From Eubacteriales bacterium (GTDB lineage Bacteria; Bacillota; Clostridia; Oscillospirales; Acutalibacteraceae): 50,649 bases of DNA. Under the pieces are notes generated by a model that was not told the origin of the DNA, made no database searches, and was given only the letters and a program-made list of their open reading frames with translations. A program made the translations under genes and the position numbers. Where the stretch lies: NCBI GenBank assembly GCA_029219885.1, contig JAQXUH010000050.1, positions 1 to 50,649 of the forward strand. Direction: 5' to 3'. Below are positions 15,083-24,041 of the stretch, piece by piece. Each line of letters opens with the position of its first letter. Positions within the stretch are counted from its first letter, which is position 1.

Positions 15083-15917
15083 TAAATTAGTTATGTATCT
15101 TCAGTACCCATTTGTAAGGTACGCACTTATCGTTGGTGTTATGATTGCACTTTCCTCATCGCTTTTAGGCGTTACATTGGTGCTTAAAAGATTTTCATTT
15201 ATCGGTGACGGACTTTCCCACGTTGCATTCGGTGCAATGACAGTTGCTACAGTTTTGGGGCTGACAAACAATATGCTCCTTATTATGCCTGTAACAATTA
15301 TCTGTGCCGTTCTTCTTCTGCGTTCAGGGGGAAAATCAAAAATTAAAGGCGACGCCGCCGTTGCAATGATTTCCGTAGGCTCGCTGGCAATGGGCTACTT
15401 GATAATGAATCTTTTCTCAAGCTCAAGCAACCTTTCGGGTGATGTGTGCAGTACGCTGTTTGGCTCAACTTCAATTCTCACCCTTACAACGGCTGATGTT
15501 TGGATTTGTACAGTTATGTCATTGGTTGTTGTTATGGTGTTTATCTTCCTCTACAATAAGATTTTCGCCGTAACCTTTGATGAGAATTATGCAACAGCAA
15601 CAGGAACGAGAGCAAATGTATATAATCTCATTATCGCAGTTGTTATAGCAGTAATTATCGTTCTTGCAATGAATCTTGTAGGCTCGCTTCTTATTTCAGC
15701 TCTTGTGATTTTCCCTGCACTTTCCGCAATGAGAGTGTTTAAAAGCTTTAAGGCTGTAACAATCTGCTCTGCAATTTTCTCTGTTGTATGCTCACTTTCG
15801 GGAATACTTATTTCTGTTCTTGCAGGAACTCCTGTTGGCTCAACAATCGTTGCAGTTGATATTTTAGGCTTTGTTGTATTCCTTATTGCAGGAAAAATAG
15901 TTGGCGGTAAAAAATAA
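15075..15917 (+). CDS. znuB: Metal ABC transporter permease, ZnuB/AdcB type
   Basis: A 280-residue membrane protein with about 8 helices of the ABC-3 permease family. LVLKRFSFIGDGLSHVAFGAM near residues 35-55 is the family's coupling region, and NLVGSLLISALVIFPALSA is the conserved late helix. It forms the membrane channel for zinc. ATG 15075 lies 9 bases after AGGAG, while ATG 15066 abuts that site, so the later start is used. The gene overlaps znuC by 8 bp and the next lipoprotein by 1 bp. Confidence 0.9.
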   Translation: MLDKLVMYLQYPFVRYALIVGVMIALSSSLLGVTLVLKRFSFIGDGLSHVAFGAMTVATVLGLTNNMLLIMPVTIICAVLLLRSGGKSKIKGDAAVAMISVGSLAMGYLIMNLFSSSSNLSGDVCSTLFGSTSILTLTTADVWICTVMSLVVVMVFIFLYNKIFAVTFDENYATATGTRANVYNLIIAVVIAVIIVLAMNLVGSLLISALVIFPALSAMRVFKSFKAVTICSAIFSVVCSLSGILISVLAGTPVGSTIVAVDILGFVVFLIAGKIVGGKK

Positions 15918-16402
15918 TGAAATATAAAAGAATTTTTGCGATTTTAATGTGTGTTGCGGTACTTGTTTCGGTATTTGCAGGATGCAGCGGTAAAGATGAC
16001 AGCGACAGCAAAAGCGAAAGTCAGAAAACTGAATCCGTAGCTGATGCACAGAATGTAGATGTTGACCTTTCAAAGCTCAGTACAACTATGTTTTATTCGG
16101 AGCTTGCAAATATGATGAACAATCCCGCATCATATGTGGGAAAAACAGTAAAAATAAGAGGTCAGTTTACATTAACACAAAATTCGGAAACTAACCAAAA
16201 ATACTATAATGTCACAGTAACAGATGCAACTGCCTGCTGTCAGCAAGGTCTTGAGTTTATTTGGACAGGACATAATTACCCTGAAGATTATCCTCAGGTG
16301 AACAGCACAATCGAGGTTACGGGAGTATTCCAAACCTATGATGAAAACGGCTTAACCTACTGTCATTTAATTTCCGATGACGTTAAGACTGTTGCTGATT
16401 AA
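15917..16402 (+). CDS. OB-fold-like lipoprotein in the zinc-uptake-type operon
   Basis: A 161-residue lipoprotein with a signal peptide ending VFAGC (Cys23) and a short Ser/Lys/Asp-rich linker. The mature domain contains TTMFYSELANMMNNPASYVGKTVKIRGQF, a pattern seen in OB-fold extracytoplasmic domains such as the C-terminal part of YcgQ-type (DUF1980/TIGR03943-like) proteins, which also occur in zinc regulons. A CC pair lies in DATACCQQGLEFIW. The ATG overlaps the znuB stop by 1 bp, so it belongs to the operon. The exact role is unknown; metal binding or handover at the surface is an inference. Confidence 0.72.
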   Translation: MKYKRIFAILMCVAVLVSVFAGCSGKDDSDSKSESQKTESVADAQNVDVDLSKLSTTMFYSELANMMNNPASYVGKTVKIRGQFTLTQNSETNQKYYNVTVTDATACCQQGLEFIWTGHNYPEDYPQVNSTIEVTGVFQTYDENGLTYCHLISDDVKTVAD

Positions 16403-16533
16403 GAGTGAAAAAAATTAAATACTGACAAAATCAAAACCGTGTTGTATATTTTTGTAGAAAAATAATGATTGTTGAAAATCTACAAAGAAATGTATACAAT
16501 GCGGTTTATTTTGTACAAATTATATCGAACTCG

Positions 16534-16562
16534 TTGACAAAGAAAATGGTGTACTGTATAAT
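16534..16562 (+). promoter_or_regulatory. Promoter of the tandem BspA-like genes
   Basis: TTGACA (16534-16539) and TATAAT (16557-16562) are spaced 17 bp apart. The roughly 85-nt leader that follows contains GCCAAG/CTTGGC (16577-16605) and CTGAAT/ATTCAG (16611-16624) hairpins before a GGAGG ribosome binding site. Confidence 0.85.
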
Positions 16563-16654
16563 CAAATTGGATAACTGCCAAGTGATTTCTCGTTTTTTGC
16601 TTGGCTGTGTCTGAATAAATTCAGTCTTTTAAGACGACGAAGGAGGAATTGCAA

Positions 16655-18418
16655 ATGAATTTTGCAAAGAAAACTGCTTCGATAGTTTTGGCCGGCGTTA
16701 TGGCAGTTTCAAGTTTGTTCGTGGGAATGACAGCTTCTGCCGCTGCTCCTGCATTCACTCCTACTGCCGCATCAGGTCAGGCTTTCGCAGCAATCAATCC
16801 TGTAATTGAAAAGGGTGAATACGGATACGAAGTTAAAAATGATACTTCCTATTTCTCATTTACTCCGTCTGTTACAGGAAATTATGCACTTTGTGTTGAT
16901 ACGTCACCTCTTTACAGAACATATGACAGCACTTCAGGCAAGTATGTTTTCAGTACCGTATCAGGTGAAAAACGTGTGGACGGTGCATACGTCAGCATTT
17001 ATGACAGTCAGTATCTTGACGGCGAGGATTGGGTTACCGCCACTTATCCGACTGTTGAGGAAACAAAATATGTTTATGATGAAAAAGTCGGCGATGTAGT
17101 TGAGGATATCGCTTCTCTCAGGTATATATCAGGCTTTTCAACTGCAACTCTTACAGCAGGTCACACCTACTATATTGAGGCTATTGCCGATGTTTTCTAC
17201 AATACCTCATACAATTATATTTATGACGAGGCAAATGATAAATATATTGAAAAGGCAGAATTTTCGGATATTACATCATCTCAGTGCTGCTTCAGCATTG
17301 TACCTTTCGATTACGAGTGTGGCTTCAGCTTTGTTTATGATTCCTTTGACGTTGCTGTTCCTGCCGATTATGACGGATATTATGAATACTCTGTTGACGG
17401 AAACGGAAACAAATATGTATCTATATCTGCTTTAAGCGATTATAACGTACATATTAAATACGCAGGCTCTGCAAAGGATGTAGTTGTTCCTGAAACTATC
17501 AACGGAGCAAAGGTTAAAGAAATTTACGGAACATCAAATGCCTCAATTACATCTGTTACAGTTCCGGGTACTGTTAAAACAGTAGAAGGCTTTTCTGATT
17601 TAAAGAGCCTTAAAGCAGTAAATCTCAATTCAGGTACAAAGGTTATCGGCTCTTTTGAAAACGATTCAGCCCTTACATCAATTACAATTCCCGAAACTGT
17701 TAAGGAAATTCCATATGACGCTTTCAAAAACTGCACATCACTCAGCAGCGTTACGCTTAAAGAGGGTACGCAGTCTATAGGAAGCTACGCTTTCTACAAT
17801 ACAGCTGTTAAGGGAATAGTAGTTCCTGCCTCGGTTGTGAAAATCGGCGTATACGCTTTAGGCTATTATCAGGGCCTTAATCTTAATACAGTTGACCCGT
17901 ATGATACAACAGCAGTTGCAGTTAGTAACTTCGCAATCGGCGGACGCTCAAGCGAGGAGGCAGCAAGGTATGCCGCACAAAACGGAATGGGCTACTATGA
18001 TATGACAACAGGCTGTCCTCATCCTTACAACACCAAAACAGTAAATTCTACACTTTTCGCATATGGTAAAAAGACCTCTGTATGTCCTCTCTGCGGTAAC
18101 GTTTCAACAAAGTCTATTTCTAAAAAGACTTTCAAGATTTCTTCTGTTAAGTCATCAAAGAAAAAGACTATAGTTGTAAAGGCTCCTAAGCAGTCAGGCA
18201 TTACAGGATATCAAATCCAGTATTCAACCTCAAGCAAGTTTACAAAAAAGACTACGAAGACTGTTACTGTTAAAACTACAAAGGCTCTCAGCAAAACAAT
18301 CAGCGGCTTGAGAAGTGGTAAAAAGTATTATGTAAGAGTTCGTGCAACCGGCAAGACATCTTCGGGTAAAACAGCTTACAGCAAATATACTCCGACAAAG
18401 AGTGTTAAGGTTAAATAA
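16655..18418 (+). CDS. Secreted BspA-like leucine-rich repeat protein with C-terminal fibronectin type III-like module
   Basis: A 587-residue exported protein. The signal peptide covers about 1-32 (ends MTASAAA). Residues 35-250 are an Asp/Tyr-rich beta domain of unknown type. About 255-420 hold LRR_5/BspA-type repeats, for example SITSVTVPGTVKTVEGF, LTSITIPETVKEIPYDAF and LSSVTLKEGTQSIGSYAF. A CPHPYN..CPLCG knuckle follows, then a Lys/Thr-rich fibronectin III-like module (about 490-587) ending in YYVRVRATGKTSSGKTAYSKY. No LPXTG motif or membrane anchor is seen. GGAGG lies about 8 bases before ATG 16655. Such proteins usually bind host or cell-surface ligands. The next gene is a paralogue 14 bp away. 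Confidence 0.82.
   Translation: MNFAKKTASIVLAGVMAVSSLFVGMTASAAAPAFTPTAASGQAFAAINPVIEKGEYGYEVKNDTSYFSFTPSVTGNYALCVDTSPLYRTYDSTSGKYVFSTVSGEKRVDGAYVSIYDSQYLDGEDWVTATYPTVEETKYVYDEKVGDVVEDIASLRYISGFSTATLTAGHTYYIEAIADVFYNTSYNYIYDEANDKYIEKAEFSDITSSQCCFSIVPFDYECGFSFVYDSFDVAVPADYDGYYEYSVDGNGNKYVSISALSDYNVHIKYAGSAKDVVVPETINGAKVKEIYGTSNASITSVTVPGTVKTVEGFSDLKSLKAVNLNSGTKVIGSFENDSALTSITIPETVKEIPYDAFKNCTSLSSVTLKEGTQSIGSYAFYNTAVKGIVVPASVVKIGVYALGYYQGLNLNTVDPYDTTAVAVSNFAIGGRSSEEAARYAAQNGMGYYDMTTGCPHPYNTKTVNSTLFAYGKKTSVCPLCGNVSTKSISKKTFKISSVKSSKKKTIVVKAPKQSGITGYQIQYSTSSKFTKKTTKTVTVKTTKALSKTISGLRSGKKYYVRVRATGKTSSGKTAYSKYTPTKSVKVK
18121..18416 (+). repeat. Direct repeat, copy 1 (fibronectin III-like module DNA)
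   Basis: This about 295-bp stretch encoding the C-terminal module is closely matched at DNA level by 19712-20007. Long blocks are shared, for example the run beginning GGCTCCTAAGCAGTCAGGCA. Confidence 0.85.
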
Positions 18419-18432
18419 GGAGGGACAGAGCA

Positions 18433-20010
18433 ATGAAAACATTTACTAAAAAATCATTATCACTTGTTCTCGCAATGCTTATGGCACTCTCCGCTTTAAC
18501 AACCGGTACGGTGTCGGTATTTGCAGAGGAAAAGCCTGCACAATATTATGACAATATTTGCGTCAGCGGTACGGCAAGCAACGGCGTATCAAAGGAAATT
18601 TCATTTACTGCTCCAAAAACAGGCTATTACAGCGTTATCCTTACAAAGGCACCTCAAAAGGAAAACGGCAGTACTCCGTCGGTGGAATTTGAGGTTAATG
18701 AGAAAATAGTTGACGAGGACGAAGGCAGCTCGACAGAAAATTACGGCAGCGATTACAGCTACGGTATAACTCGTTTTTATTCAGTTGTAAATAATGTTCT
18801 CACCTATACAAATGGATATTTGCCGGCACAGGATATGGTAAATCTTGTTAAGGGCAGAACATACACAATAGAAGTTGTTGCAGGAGCTAATACTAACGCT
18901 TATCTCACAATTGTGCAGTCAGACTTTCTCTATTATTTAGATACGTACTATGACAGACTCACATATAACAGCAAGTTGGAAACAACTGTTAATCCTGCCA
19001 CAGGTAAGGAAGAACAGACAGAAATGATTTGCCCATATACAGAGTCCTCATATTACAGCGTTGGAATTTGTGCAAGAATAATCGGATATGACGGAACAAG
19101 CACAAATGTTGCAATTCCGGCGTCTATTACAGGATATCCTGTTAAAAGTGTTTCTCTTTCAAACACAATTACACCGCTTAAAAACAGAATTACAACCGTA
19201 TCAATTCCCGACGGCGTAGAAGACATTTACGGTATGAGCAGATTTTATTCTCTCAGCTACATCAATTTCCCGTCATCACTTAAGTCAATAGGCGATAACG
19301 CTTTTGCATATTGTCACTCTATTACAGGCAGAATTACAATTCCGTCAGGTGTTGAATATGTGGGCGATTATGCTTTCTATGACACCGGTGCTTCATCTGT
19401 TGAGATTACCAACCTCAACACTGAAATGGGCGTTCAGTCAGTAGGCTATACAGAGATTCTCAATACTGCAACTGCTGACCCGTCTGATACAACTTCACAG
19501 AACGTAAACGGCTTTCTTATCGTTGCTCCTGCCGGCTCACTTGCATCAAAGTATGCTGCTGAAAACGGCTTTACATCATATGACAGAGCAAGCTGTATTG
19601 CAGGAAATCATCCATATTCCGTAAAGAAAAAGTCAGCTACTCTTTTCGCAACAGGCTACAGCAAGGGCACTTGTCCTGTCTGTGGTGCCTCATACAGCAA
19701 AACCGCAGCTAAAAAGACATTTAAGATTTCGTCTGTTAAGTCCTCAAAGCGTGGTACAATCGTTGTAAAGGCTCCTAAGCAGTCAGGCATTACAGGATAT
19801 CAGATTCAGTATTCAACCTCAAGCAAGTTTACAAAGAGCACAACAAAGACTGTTACTGTTAAGACTACTAAGGCTCTCAGCAAGACAATCAGCGGTCTTA
19901 AAGCAGGTAAAAAGTATTATGTAAGAGTTCGTGCAACAGGTAAGACATCATCAGGTAAAACAGCTTACAGCAAATTTACTCCAACAAAGAGTATTAAGGT
20001 TAAAAAGTAA
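18433..20010 (+). CDS. Secreted BspA-like leucine-rich repeat protein, paralogue of the preceding gene
   Basis: A 525-residue exported protein with the same plan as its neighbour. It has a signal peptide (1-32, ending VSVFAEE), a beta-rich N-terminal domain, fewer LRR_5-type repeats (NRITTVSIPDGVEDIYGM, SLKSIGDNAFAYC, GVEYVGDYAFYDT), a CIAGNHP..CPVCG knuckle and the same fibronectin III-like tail. The last about 95 residues are nearly identical to those of the upstream protein, while the N-terminal halves have diverged strongly. AAGGAGG lies upstream of ATG 18433. A terminator at 20042-20073 closes the pair. Confidence 0.82.
   Translation: MKTFTKKSLSLVLAMLMALSALTTGTVSVFAEEKPAQYYDNICVSGTASNGVSKEISFTAPKTGYYSVILTKAPQKENGSTPSVEFEVNEKIVDEDEGSSTENYGSDYSYGITRFYSVVNNVLTYTNGYLPAQDMVNLVKGRTYTIEVVAGANTNAYLTIVQSDFLYYLDTYYDRLTYNSKLETTVNPATGKEEQTEMICPYTESSYYSVGICARIIGYDGTSTNVAIPASITGYPVKSVSLSNTITPLKNRITTVSIPDGVEDIYGMSRFYSLSYINFPSSLKSIGDNAFAYCHSITGRITIPSGVEYVGDYAFYDTGASSVEITNLNTEMGVQSVGYTEILNTATADPSDTTSQNVNGFLIVAPAGSLASKYAAENGFTSYDRASCIAGNHPYSVKKKSATLFATGYSKGTCPVCGASYSKTAAKKTFKISSVKSSKRGTIVVKAPKQSGITGYQIQYSTSSKFTKSTTKTVTVKTTKALSKTISGLKAGKKYYVRVRATGKTSSGKTAYSKFTPTKSIKVKK
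19712..20007 (+). repeat. Direct repeat, copy 2 (fibronectin III-like module DNA)
   Basis: Partner of 18121-18416. Most differences are single substitutions, many at third codon positions. This points to duplication of the module or ongoing gene conversion. Confidence 0.85.
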
Positions 20011-20041
20011 TTTCACCTAATATGATGTTTGCTATGAAGGT

Positions 20042-20073
20042 AAGGCTCTCTCCTTAGTGGGGAGAGCCTTTTT
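20042..20073 (+). terminator. Intrinsic terminator after the BspA-like pair
   Basis: AAGGCTCTC (20042-20050) pairs with GAGAGCCTT (20062-20070), and the T run continues to 20073. Confidence 0.92.
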
Positions 20074-20103
20074 GCGTGCTGTTTAAGATTTTTAAAATAA
20101 ATG

Positions 20104-20132
20104 TTGATTTTTGAATATTGGTTTGGTATAAT
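20104..20132 (+). promoter_or_regulatory. Promoter of the amino acid ABC transporter operon
   Basis: TTGATT (20104-20109) and TATAAT (20127-20132) are spaced 17 bp apart and lie about 65 bp before the binding-protein start. Confidence 0.78.
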
Positions 20133-20196
20133 GATTTTATCATATCAGCGTGGCAAAGTGCTAATATGAAAAAGAATTTGAATTTCGGAGGAAATT

Positions 20197-21021
20197 ATGA
20201 AAAAGTTTTTATCAGTAATTTTAGCAGTTGCTATGATGCTTACAATGGTTGTAGCATTTGCAGGATGCTCAGGCTCAGGCAAAACTGAGGACACAACCGG
20301 CGGCGACACTACCGCAGCAGCAAGCAGCGACGTTGCAGACATTAAGGCTAAAGGTAAGCTTGTTATCGGCGTAACAATTTACGAGCCAATGAACTACAAG
20401 GATGATGCAGGTCAGTGGACAGGTTTTGATACAGAGTACGCTCAGGCAGTATGCGACAAGCTCGGTGTTGACGCTGAATTTGTTGTAATCGATTGGGATA
20501 ACAAATTCCTTGAGCTTGAAGCTAAGACTATTGACTGTATCTGGAATGGTATGACAATCACAGACGAGGTTACTCTTAACTCAAGCGTTACAGACGCATA
20601 TGTTAAGAACGCACAGGTTGTTGTTACAACAGCTGATGTTAAGGCTTCATACACAACAGTTGCAGATATGACAGACCTTACATTTGCAGCAGAGGCAGGC
20701 TCAGCAGGTGCAGAGGCACTTGATGATGCCGGTATGACATACACAGCAGTTTCTGACCAGGCAAGTGCTCTTATGGAGGTTGCTTCAGGTTCAGCAGACG
20801 CCTGCGTAATCGACCTTACAATGGCTAATGCTATGACAGGCGAGGGTACAAGCTACGCTGACCTTGTTCAGGTTGAAGAACTTAACGAAGAAGAGTATGG
20901 TATCGCTTGCAGAAAGGATTCCGACCTTACTGCTGAAATCAACAAGATTACCGACGAGCTTATGGCTGACGGTACAATGGATAAGCTTGCTGAGAAGTAC
21001 GAGCTTACTCTTGTTAAATAA
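20197..21021 (+). CDS. Polar amino acid ABC transporter substrate-binding lipoprotein
   Basis: A 274-residue lipoprotein of the family 3 solute-binding proteins. The signal peptide ends with AFAGC (Cys24), followed by a Gly/Thr/Ser-rich linker. KGKLVIGVTIYEPMNYKD, TGFDTEYAQAVCDKLGV, ELEAKTIDCIWNGMTIT and FAAEAGSAGAEAL are the usual binding-lobe motifs. It delivers a polar amino acid to the downstream permease; the substrate (cystine, glutamine or another) is not determined. The AGGAGG site precedes the ATG. An 11-bp hairpin separates it from the permease gene, which probably keeps this cistron's mRNA more abundant. Confidence 0.9.
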   Translation: MKKFLSVILAVAMMLTMVVAFAGCSGSGKTEDTTGGDTTAAASSDVADIKAKGKLVIGVTIYEPMNYKDDAGQWTGFDTEYAQAVCDKLGVDAEFVVIDWDNKFLELEAKTIDCIWNGMTITDEVTLNSSVTDAYVKNAQVVVTTADVKASYTTVADMTDLTFAAEAGSAGAEALDDAGMTYTAVSDQASALMEVASGSADACVIDLTMANAMTGEGTSYADLVQVEELNEEEYGIACRKDSDLTAEINKITDELMADGTMDKLAEKYELTLVK

Positions 21022-21040
21022 TTTACTTTAATTTTTAAAA

Positions 21041-21079
21041 TCAGGAACCGTCGGATACTGGTGTCTGTACGGTTCCTGA
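21041..21079 (+). terminator. Intercistronic stem-loop after the binding-protein gene
   Basis: TCAGGAACCGT (21041-21051) and ACGGTTCCTGA (21069-21079) form an 11-bp stem with only a weak T run after it. It probably stabilises the upstream cistron or causes partial termination. Confidence 0.72.
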
Positions 21080-21105
21080 TAATTTGTTGTCTAAGGAGAA
21101 ACACA

Positions 21106-21801
21106 ATGTTCTGGCAGGTTACATTAGAATTGCTGAAAGGCTTTGGAACTACTCTTGAGCTTTTTGCCCTGACACTTGTTTTTGCTCTGCCGTTAGGTTT
21201 AATTTTGAGCTTCGGCTCAATGAGCAAATTCAAGCCGATTAAATATCTTGTCAAAATTTTCGTTTGGATTATAAGAGGAACACCATTGATGCTCCAGATG
21301 CTTGTAATCTATTTCGGTCCCGGTCTTGCCGCCGCTGACGCCGCAAAGGTTGAAAATCCCAACGCTTTGGTGGCTTGGGTTGCAACATGGAGCGTATTTG
21401 ACAGATTTGTAGCAGTTTTGATTGCTTTCGTAATCAACTACGCCTGCTACTTTTCCGAAATATACAGAGGCGGAATTGAGGGCATTTCAAAAGGTCAGTA
21501 CGAGGCGGGACAGGTTCTCGGTATGACCAAAAGTCAGATTTTCTTCAAGGTAGTTCTTCTTCAGGTTGTAAAGAGAATTATTCCTCCTATGAGTAACGAA
21601 ATTATTACTCTCGTTAAGGATACCTCACTTGCAAGAATTATTGCCGTTTACGAGGTTATTTGGGCAGGACAGATGTTTATCAAATCTCAGGGACTTATCT
21701 GGCCGTTGTTCTATACAGGTGCATTCTATCTGTTATTTAACGGTCTGCTCACAATTCTTTTCGGCAAAATTGAAAAGAAACTTGATTATTTCAGAGGTTA
21801 A
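21106..21801 (+). CDS. Polar amino acid ABC transporter permease
   Basis: A 231-residue membrane protein with about five helices of the HisM/GlnP type. LLKGFGTTLELFALTLVFALPLG begins the domain, and the coupling EAA loop is clear: EGISKGQYEAGQVLGMTKSQ, followed by VVKRIIPPMSNEIITLVKDTSL. It forms the transport channel with the neighbouring ATPase. ATG 21106 follows an AAGGAG site; the frame extends upstream only through the hairpin. The gene ends 3 bp before the ATPase gene. Confidence 0.92.
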   Translation: MFWQVTLELLKGFGTTLELFALTLVFALPLGLILSFGSMSKFKPIKYLVKIFVWIIRGTPLMLQMLVIYFGPGLAAADAAKVENPNALVAWVATWSVFDRFVAVLIAFVINYACYFSEIYRGGIEGISKGQYEAGQVLGMTKSQIFFKVVLLQVVKRIIPPMSNEIITLVKDTSLARIIAVYEVIWAGQMFIKSQGLIWPLFYTGAFYLLFNGLLTILFGKIEKKLDYFRG

Positions 21802-21804
21802 GCT

Positions 21805-22620
21805 ATGGCTGTATTAGAAGTTAAAAATATACATAAAAGCTTTGGCAATACAGAGGTTTTAAAGGGAATTGATTTTACTCTCGACAAGGGCGATGTTCTC
21901 GTTATTATCGGCTCATCGGGAAGCGGTAAAACAACACTTCTGCGTTGTCTTAATTTCCTTGAAACTCCTGATGAGGGAACTATTACAGTTTCAGGGGAAA
22001 CTCTCCTTGACAGCTCCGACAAGGACTCTTTATCCGATAAAAAGATAAGAAAGAACAGACTGCATTTCGGTCTTGTATTTCAGCAGTTTAATCTTTTTCC
22101 ACAGTATACTGTTAAGAGAAATCTCACTCTTGCACCTGAGCTGGCACTTAAGGACGAGCTTAAAACTGCAAAAAAGGAAGGCAAAAAGCTTTCTGCAAAG
22201 GAATATAAGGCTCAAAGAATTGCAGAGATTGACGAAAGTGCCGACAAGCTTCTTGAACGTGTAGGACTTTCCGACAAGGCAGAGAATTACCCTCATCAGC
22301 TTTCAGGCGGACAGCAGCAGAGAGTTGCCATTGCGAGAGCTCTTGCTATGAGTCCTGATATTCTTTGCTTTGACGAGCCGACTTCAGCCCTTGACCCTGA
22401 GCTGACAGGCGAGGTGCTTAATGTTATAAGAAGTCTTAAAACAGGCAACAGCACAATGATTGTTGTAACTCACGAAATGGAATTTGCCAAAAATGTTGCC
22501 GATAAGGTTATATTTATGGCAGACGGCGTTATCGAGGAGGAGGGAACTCCTGAGGAGGTTTTCGACAATCCTAAAAGCGAAAAGCTCAAGAGCTTTTTGC
22601 ACAAAGCACTTGATACCTAA
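21805..22620 (+). CDS. Polar amino acid ABC transporter ATPase with a lysine-rich insertion
   Basis: A 271-residue ABC ATPase of the GlnQ/HisP type. Walker A is GSSGSGKTT (36-44), Q-loop FQQFNLFPQ (92-100), signature LSGGQQQR (166-173), Walker [14 protein letters not shown], and switch VTHEMEFA. The usual family length is about 240. The extra length comes from a charged insertion at about 113-141 ([22 protein letters not shown]) after the Q-loop, in the helical subdomain. A signal for a partner or regulator is possible. The gene is tightly spaced behind the permease. Confidence 0.9.
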   Translation: MAVLEVKNIHKSFGNTEVLKGIDFTLDKGDVLVIIGSSGSGKTTLLRCLNFLETPDEGTITVSGETLLDSSDKDSLSDKKIRKNRLHFGLVFQQFNLFPQYTVKRNLTLAPELALKDELKTAKKEGKKLSAKEYKAQRIAEIDESADKLLERVGLSDKAENYPHQLSGGQQQRVAIARALAMSPDILCFDEPTSALDPELTGEVLNVIRSLKTGNSTMIVVTHEMEFAKNVADKVIFMADGVIEEEGTPEEVFDNPKSEKLKSFLHKALDT

Positions 22621-22674
22621 AGTATATTGTGATATTATATTTAGTATAAAAATAATTTTTTAAGGAGGAGACTT

Positions 22675-23913
22675 ATGAATCTTGATAAGATTATAAGCAA
22701 GAAGGACGATTATGCCCAGTATATGCTGGACGAAATCACACATATCTGTAAGGATATGGAAAAACGTGACCCGGGTTCTAAGGGCGAACAGCAGGCCTGC
22801 GAGTATATGGCAGACGTACTTAAGAAAGACTGCGGCTGTGAAAGAGCGGATGTAGAATCATTCAAGGAGCATCCTGGAGCATTTTACGGCTGGATTTATT
22901 TCACCATTACAATGGTTCTCGCTGCAATTGTGTGCTTCTTCTTTGCACCTATTCTTTCCGTTATTTTGATTGTTGTAGGTCTTGGCATTGTTCTTGCTGA
23001 GTTCGGTGTTTACAAAGAGTGCGTTGACAAGTGTTTCCCTGAAAAGACAGGTCATAATGTTACCGCTATTAAGAATTGTACAGGCGAGGTTAAGCGTCGT
23101 ATAATCTTCAACGGTCATCCTGACGCTGCTTGGGAATGGCCTGTAAACTACGCTTTGGGCGGTGTTGGCTTTGAGGGCCACGCTATTCTCTGCGGCGTAG
23201 GTGCAGTTTATTACATTGTTATTTCTATCATTTCTATTGTTCAGAATGGTGCATTCGGTCTTATTCCTACCGATTCAACACTCTTCAAGGTTGCTCTCGG
23301 CGGTCTTGTGTTCGTTCCGTTCCTTGTAGGTCTTTACTGGATGGTAAATAAGAACAGAGTTGTTGATGGTGCAAACGACAACCTTTCAGGCTGTTATATG
23401 GGTATCGCTGTTCTTAAGGCTCTCAAGGATGAGGGTATCGAGCTTGAGAATACAGAAATCGGTGTTGTTCTTACAGGTTCAGAGGAAGCAGGTCTCAGAG
23501 GCTCAAAGGCTTGGTGCGAGGCTCACAAGGGTGAGTTTGATGATGTTCCTACCTTTATCTTCTCCTACGATACAATTCACGACCCTAAATATCTTATGAC
23601 AAACTATCGTGACCTTAACGGTACTGTTAAGGCAGATAAGGACGTTTCTGACCTCTTTATGGAGGCTGCTAAGGAGCTTAACATTCCTTGTAAGAAAGGT
23701 TGGGTTCCACCTCTCGGCGGTGCAACTGACTCAGCAGCATTCGCTCAGGCAGGTTTCCGTGCAACAGGTGTAACAGGCCTTAACCATAAGCTTGAGGACT
23801 ATTATCATACAAGACGTGATACATATGATAATATGAATCTTCAGGGTCTCGGCGACTGTTTCGCTATCAGTGCAAAGGTTCTTGAAATGTTTGACGCAGG
23901 TGCAAAGCAGTAA
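22675..23913 (+). CDS. M28-family metallopeptidase with membrane segments
   Basis: A 412-residue protein with a split layout. Residues 1-60 are soluble, and two hydrophobic blocks (about 70-105 and 165-220) look like paired membrane helices. The M28 aminopeptidase pattern runs around them: GHPDAAWEW (His and Asp ligands, about 147-153), GANDNLSGC (bridging Asp, about 231), GSEEAGLRGS (catalytic Glu pair, about 265), SYDTIHD and YYHTRRDTYDN (last His). The zinc ligands appear complete. It probably cleaves amino acids from peptides at the membrane. The AGGAGG start site is strong. The gene follows the amino acid transporter, which suggests peptide or amino-acid salvage, although a 54-bp gap separates them. 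Confidence 0.8.
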   Translation: MNLDKIISKKDDYAQYMLDEITHICKDMEKRDPGSKGEQQACEYMADVLKKDCGCERADVESFKEHPGAFYGWIYFTITMVLAAIVCFFFAPILSVILIVVGLGIVLAEFGVYKECVDKCFPEKTGHNVTAIKNCTGEVKRRIIFNGHPDAAWEWPVNYALGGVGFEGHAILCGVGAVYYIVISIISIVQNGAFGLIPTDSTLFKVALGGLVFVPFLVGLYWMVNKNRVVDGANDNLSGCYMGIAVLKALKDEGIELENTEIGVVLTGSEEAGLRGSKAWCEAHKGEFDDVPTFIFSYDTIHDPKYLMTNYRDLNGTVKADKDVSDLFMEAAKELNIPCKKGWVPPLGGATDSAAFAQAGFRATGVTGLNHKLEDYYHTRRDTYDNMNLQGLGDCFAISAKVLEMFDAGAKQ

Positions 23914-23928
23914 ACTAATAATGCAGAT

Positions 23929-23959
23929 AACTCTCGGAATTTCCGGGAGTTATTTTTTT
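23929..23959 (+). terminator. Intrinsic terminator after the M28 peptidase gene
   Basis: AACTCTCGGAA and TTCCGGGAGTT form an 11-position stem with one mismatch (23929-23951), followed by ATTTTTTT. Confidence 0.9.
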
Positions 23960-23982
23960 GCCTTGATTTTTTTGATTTTGTA

Positions 23983-24011
23983 TTGTAACGGCGTATGATT
24001 ACTGCTATAAT
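23983..24011 (+). promoter_or_regulatory. Promoter of the MATE exporter gene
   Basis: TTGTAA (23983-23988) and TATAAT (24006-24011) are spaced 17 bp apart and lie about 30 bp before the start codon. Confidence 0.75.
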
Positions 24012-24041
24012 ATCCGCAGAATTTATCAAGGCGGTGAGAAA

